From Acidobacteriota bacterium (GTDB lineage Bacteria; Acidobacteriota; Polarisedimenticolia; Polarisedimenticolales; Polarisedimenticolaceae), in assembly GCA_011773795.1 (NCBI GenBank), contig WVWW01000050.1:1-8189 (forward strand): a DNA stretch of 8,189 bases, in the 5' to 3' direction. Made by a program: the position numbers and the translations under genes. Position 1 is the first letter of the stretch, and each line of letters opens with the position of its first letter. This document shows positions 1-6,331 of this stretch, piece after piece. The notes under the pieces were generated by a model. The model saw only the letters and a program-made list of their open reading frames with translations. It made no database searches and had not been told where the DNA came from.

Positions 1-14
1 CCATGTGCGAGGCG

Positions 15-1685
15 TCATCCGGGGTTCCCCTCTCCGCGAATCAGCTCATGATAGCGGTCGATCCCGGTAGCGTCGAAGAGCTCCTCGCTTCCGTCGGGCC
101 AGCGAACGCTTAGCCGATCGATCGAGCCTGCCGCACCCAAACCGAACAGTAGCCGCGGATCGTGAGAGGAGAGATAGCTCTGCGCCGGCGCGACGATGCC
201 GCGGAGCGTCCACGCTCCCGCGCGCACCTCGACAACGGCCCCGGTCGCATCGCGAGGGCCCGTCGTGTCGGTCAGCCTGAAGCCGATCCAGTGGGCGTCG
301 CTCGCGTGGACGTTGCGGAGCAGGCGAACCCGGCCGTCGGCCGTGGTCGCCAGCAGATCGAGGTCGCCGTCGTTGTCGACGTCGCCGACGGCGAGACCCC
401 GGCCGACGTCGACGTCGCAGAACGGCCCGCACTCCTCCCCGGCCTCGCGGAAACGGCCGTCTCCCTCGTTCCAGAACAGCAGATTCGCCTCGGCGTAGGG
501 CGGCCAGTGCTCGTTTCCGGTGTATCCCGTCGCACGGAGGACCCGTCCGTTGACGACGGCCAGCTCGGGGCGCCCGTCGCGATCGATGTCCAACGGTGCC
601 GCGCCGAACCCGGTGGAGTCGGCACTCTGCTTTCCGAGGCCGCTCCCGAACGTCGCGTCGGCAAAGCGGCCGCCCTCCCCCGCCAGGTACAGCGTGTTGG
701 TCTCCTGGAACAGGTGGGTCAGGAACAGATCGGAGCGTGCGTCGCCGTTCAGGTCGGCAACGACGACACCCATGCTCGCCTCGGCCCCGCCGAATCCGTT
801 GAGCGCCACGCCGAGCGGCCTCGCCGCGTCGCGCAGCCCGCCGGCGCCGTCGTGGACCCAGGCGCGGTTCGCCTCGCCGTCGTTGGCCACGAAGACGTCG
901 GTCCGGCCGTCGCCGTCGAGATCGGCGAAACCGACGCCGAGCCCCTTCCCGCGTGCCTCGGCGATGCCTGCCTGCGCGCTGATGTCGCGAAACGTCCCGT
1001 CGCCGTTGTTGCGGTACAGGATGTCCGCGGTCCCCGGACAGCACTCGGGTCCGGCGTACTCGGGCCGTCCCGCGGCGTCGCGCACGTCGGGACCGGGCCG
1101 GTACTGCAGGTAGTTCGACACGAACAGGTCGAGGAATCCGTCGCCGTCGAAATCGAAGAAACCCGCGGACGCGCCCCAGCGCGGATCGCCCACACCGGCC
1201 GGCTCCGTGATGTCGCTGAACGTCCCGTCGCCGTTGTTGCGGTAGAGCGCGTTGGGCCCGTAGTTGGTGACGAACAGATCGGCGTCGCCGTCGTTGTCGA
1301 TGTCGCCGACGGCCACGCCCATCCCGTAGCCCGGATCCGCCGCACCCGAGGCCGCGCTGACGTCGGTGAAGCTGCCGTCGGGTTCCTGCCGGAAGAGTCG
1401 ATTGGCGCCGTCCGCATGCACCGCAGCCTCTTCGAACAGGCCCAGCACGACGTAGGCGTCCAGGTCGCCGTCGTTGTCGTAGTCGAACAGCGCGCAGCCG
1501 CCCGCGAGGCTGTCCGGCATGAAGTGGCCGCCGCCGCGCGCTCGATCGAAGTCGAAGGAGAGTCCGCTCCCCGCGGTTACTTCTTCAAAGACGACGTCGA
1601 CATCCGTTGCGGCGCTACCGGGCTGCCCGGGCGCGGCGCAACAGACGGCGAGGAGCGCCAGGCCGGCGGCGGCGATCGGTTTCAT
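15..1685 (-). CDS. CRTAC1 family protein: FG-GAP/VCBS seven-motif propeller with C-terminal ASPIC/UnbV domain, exported
   Basis: This 556-residue protein is complete. Residues 1-20 form a short signal sequence (K2, then a hydrophobic run into C15 C16). It may be a lipoprotein signal, but the lipobox is poor, so simple Sec export is also possible. Seven DxDxDG-type calcium loops start near residues 68, 128, 178, 255, 311, 366 and 435, as expected for a seven-bladed FG-GAP/VCBS propeller. The loops at 311 (DLNGDARSD) and 366 (ending in E) are degenerate. Residues about 467-545 match the ASPIC/UnbV domain (G-x-V-V-E-V, then A-Q-S-Y-L-S, F-G-L-G and V-R-W-P-D-G). The family is extracellular or surface-located and binds calcium; its substrate is unknown. 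The ATG at 1685 lies 26 nt after the helicase stop with only a weak TAGG upstream, so it is probably co-transcribed with the helicase. Unusual are the Cys-Cys pair at 215-216 and a second pair at 419/423, which may form disulfides. Confidence 0.93.
   Translation of the reverse strand: MKPIAAAGLALLAVCCAAPGQPGSAATDVDVVFEEVTAGSGLSFDFDRARGGGHFMPDSLAGGCALFDYDNDGDLDAYVVLGLFEEAAVHADGANRLFRQEPDGSFTDVSAASGAADPGYGMGVAVGDIDNDGDADLFVTNYGPNALYRNNGDGTFSDITEPAGVGDPRWGASAGFFDFDGDGFLDLFVSNYLQYRPGPDVRDAAGRPEYAGPECCPGTADILYRNNGDGTFRDISAQAGIAEARGKGLGVGFADLDGDGRTDVFVANDGEANRAWVHDGAGGLRDAARPLGVALNGFGGAEASMGVVVADLNGDARSDLFLTHLFQETNTLYLAGEGGRFADATFGSGLGKQSADSTGFGAAPLDIDRDGRPELAVVNGRVLRATGYTGNEHWPPYAEANLLFWNEGDGRFREAGEECGPFCDVDVGRGLAVGDVDNDGDLDLLATTADGRVRLLRNVHASDAHWIGFRLTDTTGPRDATGAVVEVRAGAWTLRGIVAPAQSYLSSHDPRLLFGLGAAGSIDRLSVRWPDGSEELFDATGIDRYHELIRGEGNPG
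981..1244 (-). repeat. Direct repeat pair inside the CRTAC1 gene (981-1016 and 1209-1244)
   Basis: A 26-bp stretch at 991-1016 recurs exactly at 1219-1244. Extended to 36 bp (981-1016 versus 1209-1244), it has two mismatches, at 989 and 990. Both copies encode the propeller motif Y-R-N-N-G-D-G-T-F-x-D-I, at residues 148 and 224. The offset is 228 bp, exactly 76 codons, so recombination between the copies would remove or add one repeat segment in frame. The coordinates given span both copies and the sequence between them. Confidence 0.85.
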
Positions 1686-1711
1686 CGGCCTACAGTACCA
1701 GCCTCGTCGGT

Positions 1712-2983
1712 TCAGGCGGAGCGTCGGCGACGACGACGGCGACGCCCGGTCGGCCGGCTCGCCGCGGCCTGTCCGCCGCGCCCCGTGCGGCCGTTGCTCC
1801 GCGGCTTGGCCCCGTGCTCGACCAGCGTCGGGGCCTCGTCGAACCCCGGAAGCGAACGGCGCTCGATCGGTTCCGCGATGCGCGCCTCCACGGCGCGGAT
1901 CATCGCCAGGTCTTCGGACCCGACCAGCGTGTAGGCGCGGCCGTCTCGTTCCGCTCGTCCGGTGCGGCCGATGCGGTGGGTGTAGGCCTCCGGCGTCGTG
2001 GGCATGTCGAAGTTGACCACGTGCGAGACCTGCTCCACGTCGATGCCGCGGGCCGCGATGTCGGTGGCCACCAGCACGTCGTACTCGTGCTTGCGGAAGC
2101 CGCTCATCGCGCGGTCACGCGCGTTCTGCGACATGTTGCCCTGCAGGGCGACGGCGCGGTGCCCCGCGGCGTCGAGTTGCCGGGCCAGCCGTCTCGCGCG
2201 GTGCTTGGTGCGCGTGAACACGATCGCCTGCACGAACCCCTCCTCCGCGAGGATGTGGTTGAGCATGTCGAACTTGCGGTTCGGACGTACAGGGTAGAGC
2301 GCGTGGTCGATCGTCGAGATCGGTTTCGAGTGACCCAGCTCGACGACGTGCGGTCGGTTCAAGACTTTCTTGGCGAGCTTGCGGATCTCCGACGGCATCG
2401 TCGCGGAGAACAGCAGGTTCTGGCGCTCTTCCGGCAGCGCCGCGAGGATGCGGCGCACGTCGGGCAGGAAGCCCATGTCGAACATGTGGTCGGCCTCGTC
2501 GAGCACCAGCGTCTCGATGCGGTCGAGCCGCACGGCGCCCTGGCCGTGCAGGTCGAGCAGCCGGCCCGGGCAGGCCACGACGATCTCGGGACCCGAACGC
2601 AGCGCCTCGATCTGCGCGCGCGGCTTGACCCCGCCGAACACGACGGCGGTCCGGATGCGGGTGAATCGGGCCAGGCTGTCGATCTCGTCGCCGATCTGCG
2701 TGGCCAGCTCGCGGGTCGGAGCGACGATCAGGACGCGGGGGTCGCGGCCGCGAACGCGCGTCGCCATCAACCGCTCGAGCAGCGGCAGCGCGAACGCCGC
2801 GGTCTTGCCCGTGCCGGTCTGGGCCAGGCCGAGGATGTCGCGGCCCTCGAGGGCCGCGGGGATGGTTTGCTTCTGGATCGGCCGCGGCTCGTCGAAGCCC
2901 ATCGCGGCGATGCCGCGCTGAACGGAGGGGCCGAGGTCGAATGCGTGGAACCCGTTGATCGGGTTCGCTTCAATGACGGACAT
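1712..2983 (-). CDS. DEAD-box ATP-dependent RNA helicase, RhlE-like
   Basis: This 423-residue cytoplasmic RNA helicase would unwind or remodel RNA duplexes (ribosome assembly, RNA decay, cold adaptation). In order there is a Q-motif region (F12 to P-x-x-I-Q at 34-37), motif I A-Q-T-G-T-G-K-T (54-61), Ia P-T-R-E-L-A (89-94), Ib C-P-G-R (138-141, usually T-P-G-R), II D-E-A-D (162-165), III S-A-T (193-195), V A-T-D-I-A-A-R-G-I-D (306-315) and VI H-R-I-G-R-T-G-R (336-343). The tail from about 392 is low-complexity and basic, with eight arginines at 414-421, and is probably an RNA-binding extension. The start at 2983 is preferred over an in-frame ATG at 3025: it has GGAG 11 nt upstream within a purine-rich stretch, and the family homology begins just after it. 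RhlE-like is inferred from the motifs and short N-terminus; SrmB- or CsdA-like naming is less likely given the size. Confidence 0.95.
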   Translation of the reverse strand: MSVIEANPINGFHAFDLGPSVQRGIAAMGFDEPRPIQKQTIPAALEGRDILGLAQTGTGKTAAFALPLLERLMATRVRGRDPRVLIVAPTRELATQIGDEIDSLARFTRIRTAVVFGGVKPRAQIEALRSGPEIVVACPGRLLDLHGQGAVRLDRIETLVLDEADHMFDMGFLPDVRRILAALPEERQNLLFSATMPSEIRKLAKKVLNRPHVVELGHSKPISTIDHALYPVRPNRKFDMLNHILAEEGFVQAIVFTRTKHRARRLARQLDAAGHRAVALQGNMSQNARDRAMSGFRKHEYDVLVATDIAARGIDVEQVSHVVNFDMPTTPEAYTHRIGRTGRAERDGRAYTLVGSEDLAMIRAVEARIAEPIERRSLPGFDEAPTLVEHGAKPRSNGRTGRGGQAAASRPTGRRRRRRRRSA

Positions 2984-2998
2984 ACGGTTCTCTTCTCC
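2984..2998 (-). promoter_or_regulatory. Ribosome binding site deciding the helicase start
   Basis: Read on the minus strand, GGAGAAGAGA precedes the ATG at 2983, with GGAG at 2998-2995 and 11 nt between it and the start codon. The alternative ATG at 3025 would add 14 residues unlike the family, so this site supports the shorter protein. Confidence 0.6.
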
Positions 2999-3119
2999 GG
3001 CGGTGCGGTGCACGTCGGCACACACGGGCCCGCCGTTTGCCTAGCCACACAACAGAAGTAGGTAGGGAAGTCGTGATCAGCGGCGCGGTCTTTTGCTTCA
3101 GACCCTGTTGGGCGCCGAG

Positions 3120-3136
3120 GACCGGAGGGTCCGGTC
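3120..3136 (-). other. Hairpin at the predicted 5' end of the helicase transcript
   Basis: Bases 3120-3126 pair perfectly with 3130-3136 (GACCGGA with TCCGGTC), giving a 7-bp stem and a 3-nt loop. If the promoter at 3144-3172 is real, transcription should start about 7 nt below the -10 box, near 3137. This stem would then be the very first structure of the RNA and could protect the 5' end. There is no T-run, so it is not a canonical terminator. The stem is seen directly; its role is inferred. Confidence 0.45.
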
Positions 3137-3143
3137 ACGCAAG

Positions 3144-3172
3144 AAGGTATGGGTCAGGACCCGATCTGTCAA
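3144..3172 (-). promoter_or_regulatory. Sigma70-like promoter for the helicase-CRTAC1 pair
   Basis: On the minus strand a perfect -35 TTGACA (3172-3167) is followed by exactly 17 nt and then TACCTT (3149-3144), which matches three of six positions of the -10 consensus including the leading TA and last T. The predicted start near 3137 gives a leader of about 150 nt before the helicase ATG at 2983. Long leaders are known for some cold-induced DEAD-box genes (E. coli csdA), but no such control is demonstrated here. The spacer contains a dyad, GGGTC-ag-GACCC at 3151-3162. As an alternative, the TTGACA plus dyad could be part of a dispersed REP-like repeat. Confidence 0.5.
3151..3162. repeat. 12-bp dyad in the promoter spacer
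   Basis: GGGTC-ag-GACCC is a perfect 5-bp inverted repeat with a 2-nt centre, lying entirely between the -35 and -10 boxes of the predicted helicase promoter. A dyad at this place could be a regulator-binding site. It could equally be one arm of a short mobile repeat. Twelve bases in G+C-rich DNA can also arise by chance. Confidence 0.35.
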
Positions 3173-3202
3173 CTCCGGGGCAGTCGTTGGCCATGAATGC
3201 TC

Positions 3203-3218
3203 CGACCGCGCGCGGTCG
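3203..3218. repeat. Perfect 16-bp palindrome upstream of the helicase promoter
   Basis: CGACCGCGCGCGGTCG reads the same on both strands, without a central spacer. It lies about 30 bp upstream of the predicted -35 box and about 55 nt beyond the hydrolase stop codon. It could be a binding site for a dimeric regulator, or a G+C-rich stem at the end of the hydrolase operon. There is no T-run beside it. Confidence 0.4.
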
Positions 3219-3222
3219 CCCG

Positions 3223-3248
3223 CCGCGGACCGGAGGCCGGCGCCGCGG
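3223..3248 (-). other. G+C-rich hairpin after the serine hydrolase gene
   Basis: CCGCGG at 3223-3228 and again at 3243-3248 can pair across a 14-nt interval that itself holds CCGG-to-CCGG pairing. The stem falls 25-50 nt downstream of the hydrolase stop on the same strand. This is where a terminator would be expected, but no U-tract follows. It may slow polymerase or set the 3' end of the RNA, and it could be incidental in such G+C-rich sequence. Confidence 0.25.
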
Positions 3249-3272
3249 TTCCGATGTACCGGCCGAGGCGTG

Positions 3273-4676
3273 TCAATGCGGCGGAGTCTCGCGGACTCTT
3301 TTCGCGCGTTCGGGCTCGTCGCCTCCGTCGGCATACATCAGCATCTCGACGACCTGACCGGAGCCGTCCTCGACCAGCTCGAAGTGCGCGAACGAATTCT
3401 CGTGGAAGAAACCGGTCTTCGAGTGCGGGAACGCGGGCGTCCGTTGGCCGCCGGTGCGCTGGGTGTAGAGCCGGGTGCCGTCGAGGGTGACGATCCACTC
3501 GGTCGTCTCGTCGATGCGGTACACGCCGACATAGCCCCCCAGCACCGCCGGCGACAACGAGATGCGCCTGAACTCCCGGAACGGATCGCCGGCGACGAGC
3601 GCCGCGATGCGGTTGGCCACGTAGCCGGGTTCGGCCGGCAGCCCCGGGGTGTTGGTCAGCACGGCGACGTAGATTCTTTCGTCGGGGAGTCGGGTCGCGT
3701 AGGTCGTGAAGCCGTGGATCCCGCCGCCGTGGAAGACCGCGCTGCGGCCCCGGACCGAGCCGATGCCGAAGCCCAGGCCGTACGGTGACCCGGAGCCGTC
3801 GTTCAGCGTGAACCCACGCATCATCTTCCGGACGGACTCCGGCCGCAGCAGCCTGTCCGTGTAGAGCGCGGCGTCCCAGATCGCCAGGTCGTCGACGGTG
3901 GAGAGCAGACCGCCTGCACCGTGGGGGTGCGTCATGCTGATGAAGTCCGCATTCGACCACTCGCCGGGGCTACCGTCGTAGCCCCGCGCACGACGGGGAA
4001 TGAGCCGTGTGTGGCTGCCGTAGTAGCTGTGCTTCATGCCCAGCGGTTCGAAGACGTTTCGCCGGATGAATTCCTCGTAGCTCTGCCCGGAAACCGTCTC
4101 GATGATCGCACCCAGCAGGACGTACCCGGAGTTGCTGTAGCTGAACCGCTCGCCCGGCGCGAACTTCGGCGGCTGGTCTTTGAAGCCGTCGATGAGCTCG
4201 CCGACCGTGACGTCCAGGCGCACGCCTTCCCGGATGTACCCGGGGATGTCGGTGTAGTTGAAGATTCCCGAAGTGTGCGTCAACAGGTGCTCGATCGTGA
4301 TCTGCGGATCGTGCACGGGGTAATCGGGAAGGAACTCGGTCAGCCGATCCGACAGCGACAGCTCGCCGCGCTCGACCAGCAGCAGGATCGCCGCCGCGGT
4401 GAACTGCTTGGTGATCGAACCCAGCCGGAAGACCGACTCCGGCGTCAGCGGCAGCCCGTTCTCGAGGTCGGCCATGCCGCGGGCGCCGCGGTAAACGACC
4501 TCGCCGCCGCGGACGGCGATGACCGCGGCCCCGGGGCCGTCCGCCGGGTAGCAGCGGTCGAGGATCGCGTCGATCCGCTCGGAGCGCTCGTCGGCTCGCG
4601 TCCCCGCGGAGAGCAGCGAGAGCCACGCGATCACGAAGATCGCGACGGGCCGGCGGATCCGCGGGTCACGGATCAT
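3273..4676 (-). CDS. Exported serine hydrolase, class C beta-lactamase-like (PF00144 family)
   Basis: This 467-residue protein begins with an export signal: basic n-region R-I-R-R (6-9), hydrophobic core about 10-22, and possible cleavage after T-R-A near residue 28. The serine hydrolase fold has the nucleophile motif S87-I-T-K90, the second motif Y180-S-N182, H-x-S-G near 134-137, G-A-G-G-L-L-S-T at 253-260, and an H-G-G-G loop (316-319) where true beta-lactamases have K-T-G. That pattern fits D-Ala-D-Ala peptidases, esterases and amidohydrolases of the family rather than a resistance enzyme. Residues about 375-467 form a separate C-terminal beta-rich domain starting L-G-G-Y-V-G-V-Y. It should act in the periplasm. 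The ATG at 4676 is preferred over 4688 because GGGGGA lies just upstream and because the 11-nt overlap with the preceding gene copies the junction at 6321-6331. The substrate cannot be told from sequence. Confidence 0.92.
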   Translation of the reverse strand: MIRDPRIRRPVAIFVIAWLSLLSAGTRADERSERIDAILDRCYPADGPGAAVIAVRGGEVVYRGARGMADLENGLPLTPESVFRLGSITKQFTAAAILLLVERGELSLSDRLTEFLPDYPVHDPQITIEHLLTHTSGIFNYTDIPGYIREGVRLDVTVGELIDGFKDQPPKFAPGERFSYSNSGYVLLGAIIETVSGQSYEEFIRRNVFEPLGMKHSYYGSHTRLIPRRARGYDGSPGEWSNADFISMTHPHGAGGLLSTVDDLAIWDAALYTDRLLRPESVRKMMRGFTLNDGSGSPYGLGFGIGSVRGRSAVFHGGGIHGFTTYATRLPDERIYVAVLTNTPGLPAEPGYVANRIAALVAGDPFREFRRISLSPAVLGGYVGVYRIDETTEWIVTLDGTRLYTQRTGGQRTPAFPHSKTGFFHENSFAHFELVEDGSGQVVEMLMYADGGDEPERAKRVRETPPH

Positions 4677-6331
4677 CGTGTCCCCCATCGCGGCCGGAGC
4701 CGCGCCGCAGCGGGACGCGCCGGCCGGCTTCGAACCCGCCGAACGATTCGACCGTCCCGTCGATCCAGCGAACGATCACATCCTCGACCCGCCGCGCCTT
4801 CCCGAGACCGAAGTGCACGAGCGGGCTGTTGGCCGCGAGGTAGCTGTAGCCGCGTCGCAGGTCGCGGCGAACGCGCCGCCCCTCGACGGTCGCGGTCACG
4901 ACGGTCCCCTCGGGAGCGCCGGGTAAGTCGAAGAAGATCCAGTTGCCGCGGCCGGGCACGACGTTGCGCAGCAAATGCACCGCGAGGTCGCGATTGACGA
5001 TCACGATATCGATCCCACCGTCGCCGTCGAGATCGCCGAACGCCGTCGCCCGGCTGGTGGCGATCAACGCCTCCGAGGTCCCTCCGCGCGGGAGGACCTC
5101 CTCGAAGTGGCCGCCGGGCAGCCCGCGGAACAGCAGGTTCGGCTCGGCGTAGAGGTCGTCGGACCAGAGGTTCGACTGGTACTTCACGCGACCGTTGGCC
5201 TCGAACAGGTCGAGGTAACCGTCGTTGTCGAAATCGACCCACCCGAGGCCGAACCGGGTGAACAGACGCGGCGTCACGCCGAGGCCGGCGAGCGCCGTCA
5301 CGTCGGTGAAGAAGTTGCCCTCGTTGCGGAAGTAGGAGTCCCCCTCTTCGTAAAGGTTGCAGACCAGCAGGTCGAGATCGCCGTCGTCGTCGACGTCGGC
5401 GGTCGTGACCCCCATGCCGGCCTTGGCCAGCGCGTCCTGGTCCGCCGCACAGCCTCGGACGAGCGCCAGGTCGCGGAAGGTGCCGTCACCCTGGTTGACC
5501 CAGAGCTGGTTCAAACTGCCGTCGTTGGCGACGAACACGTCGAGGCGCCCGTCCCCGTCGAAGTCGGCGCTGACCACGCCGAGACCGTTGCCGAAGTCGC
5601 GATCGATCCCCGCCTCGACCGTGACGTCCGTGAAGGTGCCGTCCCCCTCGTTGCGGTACAGGACGTCCGCGGCGGGTGCGTTGTAGCTGCGCGGGCCGCA
5701 GTAGGTCGGCTCGCCGACGGGCCCGTAGCAGTCGTTCTCGTTCTCCTCGGACCAGTAGATGTAGTTCACCGCGTAGAGATCCTCGTCGCCGTCCAGGTCG
5801 TAGTTCGAAGAACACCGCGCCGGTGGTCCACCCCGAGTGCCCGGTCCCGGATGCCTCGGTACGATCCGTGAACGTGCCGTCGCCTTCGTTGCGCAGGAGC
5901 GTGTTGCGTCCGAGGTTCGTGACGTAGAGGTCGACATCCCCGTCCAGGTCGTAGTCGGCGGCGGCGACGCCCATCCCGTAGCCGCGATCGTCGGCGCCGC
6001 TGCCCTCCGTGACGTCCTCGAAGTGACCGTCCCCGCGGTTGCGGTACAACCGGTTGGACGGTTGTTCGTCGGCCGCCCGGATCAGGCTCCCGCTCTGCAC
6101 CAGGTAGACGTCGAGGTCACCGTCACCGTCCATGTCGAAGAGCGCGGCGCCCCCGCCCATCGCCTCCGGCATGTAGTGCTCCGTCTCGTGTCCCGAACGG
6201 TGCTCGAACGTGAGCCCGCGCTCCTGCGCGACCTCCTCGAACCAGCGTTCGCCGTCGCCGGTCGAGGCACACGAAACCGCGATCGACACCAGGACGAGGG
6301 GCAGGAGTCGCGACATGCCGTCAGCGATCAT
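4666..6331 (-). pseudogene. CRTAC1 family lipoprotein (FG-GAP/VCBS plus ASPIC/UnbV), interrupted by a single-base frameshift
   Basis: Two overlapping reading frames make up one gene. The 5' part runs from ATG 6331 to about 5805 and the 3' part from about 5804 to the stop at 4666. Removing one base near 5804-5805 restores V-F-F-D-Y-D-L-D-G-D-E-D and gives 554 residues, almost the same as the 556-residue paralogue at 15-1685. Residues 1-21 are a lipoprotein-type signal (A-V-S-C21). Seven DxDxDG-type calcium loops follow, starting with D-M-D-G-D-G-D-L-D at 66, and the ASPIC/UnbV domain lies at the C-terminus (W-I-F-F-D-L, Y-S-Y-L-A, H-F-G-L-G, V-R-W-I-D-G). Neither half has any other lesion, so the break is either recent or a sequence error. 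The start at 6331 has GGAAGAG 8 nt upstream and overlaps the TPR gene by 11 nt. If the frameshift is real, translation in the first frame stops at 5486 with 281 residues, about half a propeller, probably non-functional. Confidence 0.9.
5804..5805 (-). other. Frameshift site in the CRTAC1 lipoprotein gene
   Basis: On the minus strand the gene reads TTC TTC GAA CTA CGA, whereas TTC TTC GAC TAC GAC would continue the calcium loop D-Y-D-L-D-G-D-E-D. One of the two A residues (plus-strand T at 5804 or 5805) is extra. It is not a long homopolymer, and no known slippery sequence or stop codon is present that would suggest programmed shifting. Confidence 0.85.

Larger units (their letters stand above)
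2984..3272. other. Intergenic region between the hydrolase and helicase genes
   Basis: This 289-nt gap is the only long noncoding stretch in the window. It separates the upstream four-gene operon from the helicase-CRTAC1 pair. It holds the predicted minus-strand promoter (3144-3172), three dyads (3120-3136, 3151-3162, 3203-3218), a G+C-rich hairpin (3223-3248) and the helicase ribosome binding site. I found no convincing small gene here on either strand. The plus-strand open frames crossing it begin in the gap but run into the antisense of the hydrolase gene and look like composition artefacts. Confidence 0.6.

Noticed and set aside
1..14. A next minus-strand gene starting at the ATG at 4-2, 10 nt after the CRTAC1 stop.
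   Set aside because: The spacing would suit an operon, but only one codon is inside the window, so it cannot be supported.
291..460. Runs of gtcgtc/gccgtcg as a possible tandem repeat or CRISPR-like array.
   Set aside because: They are codons for the D-x-D-x-D-G calcium loops, spaced by protein repeat length and not by uniform spacers.
162..1934. 590-codon open frame on the plus strand, and other long plus-strand frames at 1607-3061, 3921-4997 and 6210-7742.
   Set aside because: They lie antisense to genes with clear protein families. Their translations are low-complexity (V-A-V-V-D-V-A-D, R-R-R), as expected from the complement of Asp/Gly-rich repeats in high-G+C DNA.
3255..3276. A TTGACA at 3276-3271 (minus strand) over the hydrolase stop as a second promoter.
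   Set aside because: No acceptable -10 box lies 16-18 nt downstream; the sequence there is G+C-rich.
3273..4676. The serine hydrolase as an antibiotic-resistance beta-lactamase.
   Set aside because: The K-T-G box is replaced by H-G-G-G, there is an extra C-terminal domain, and the operon context is envelope-related. PF00144 members of this form are mostly esterases or peptidases.
5486..5937. Overlap of two frames as a programmed ribosomal frameshift that makes two products.
   Set aside because: The site TTC-TTC-GAA-CTA has no slippery heptamer, no slow or stop codon and no obvious downstream structure. A plain one-base insertion explains it.
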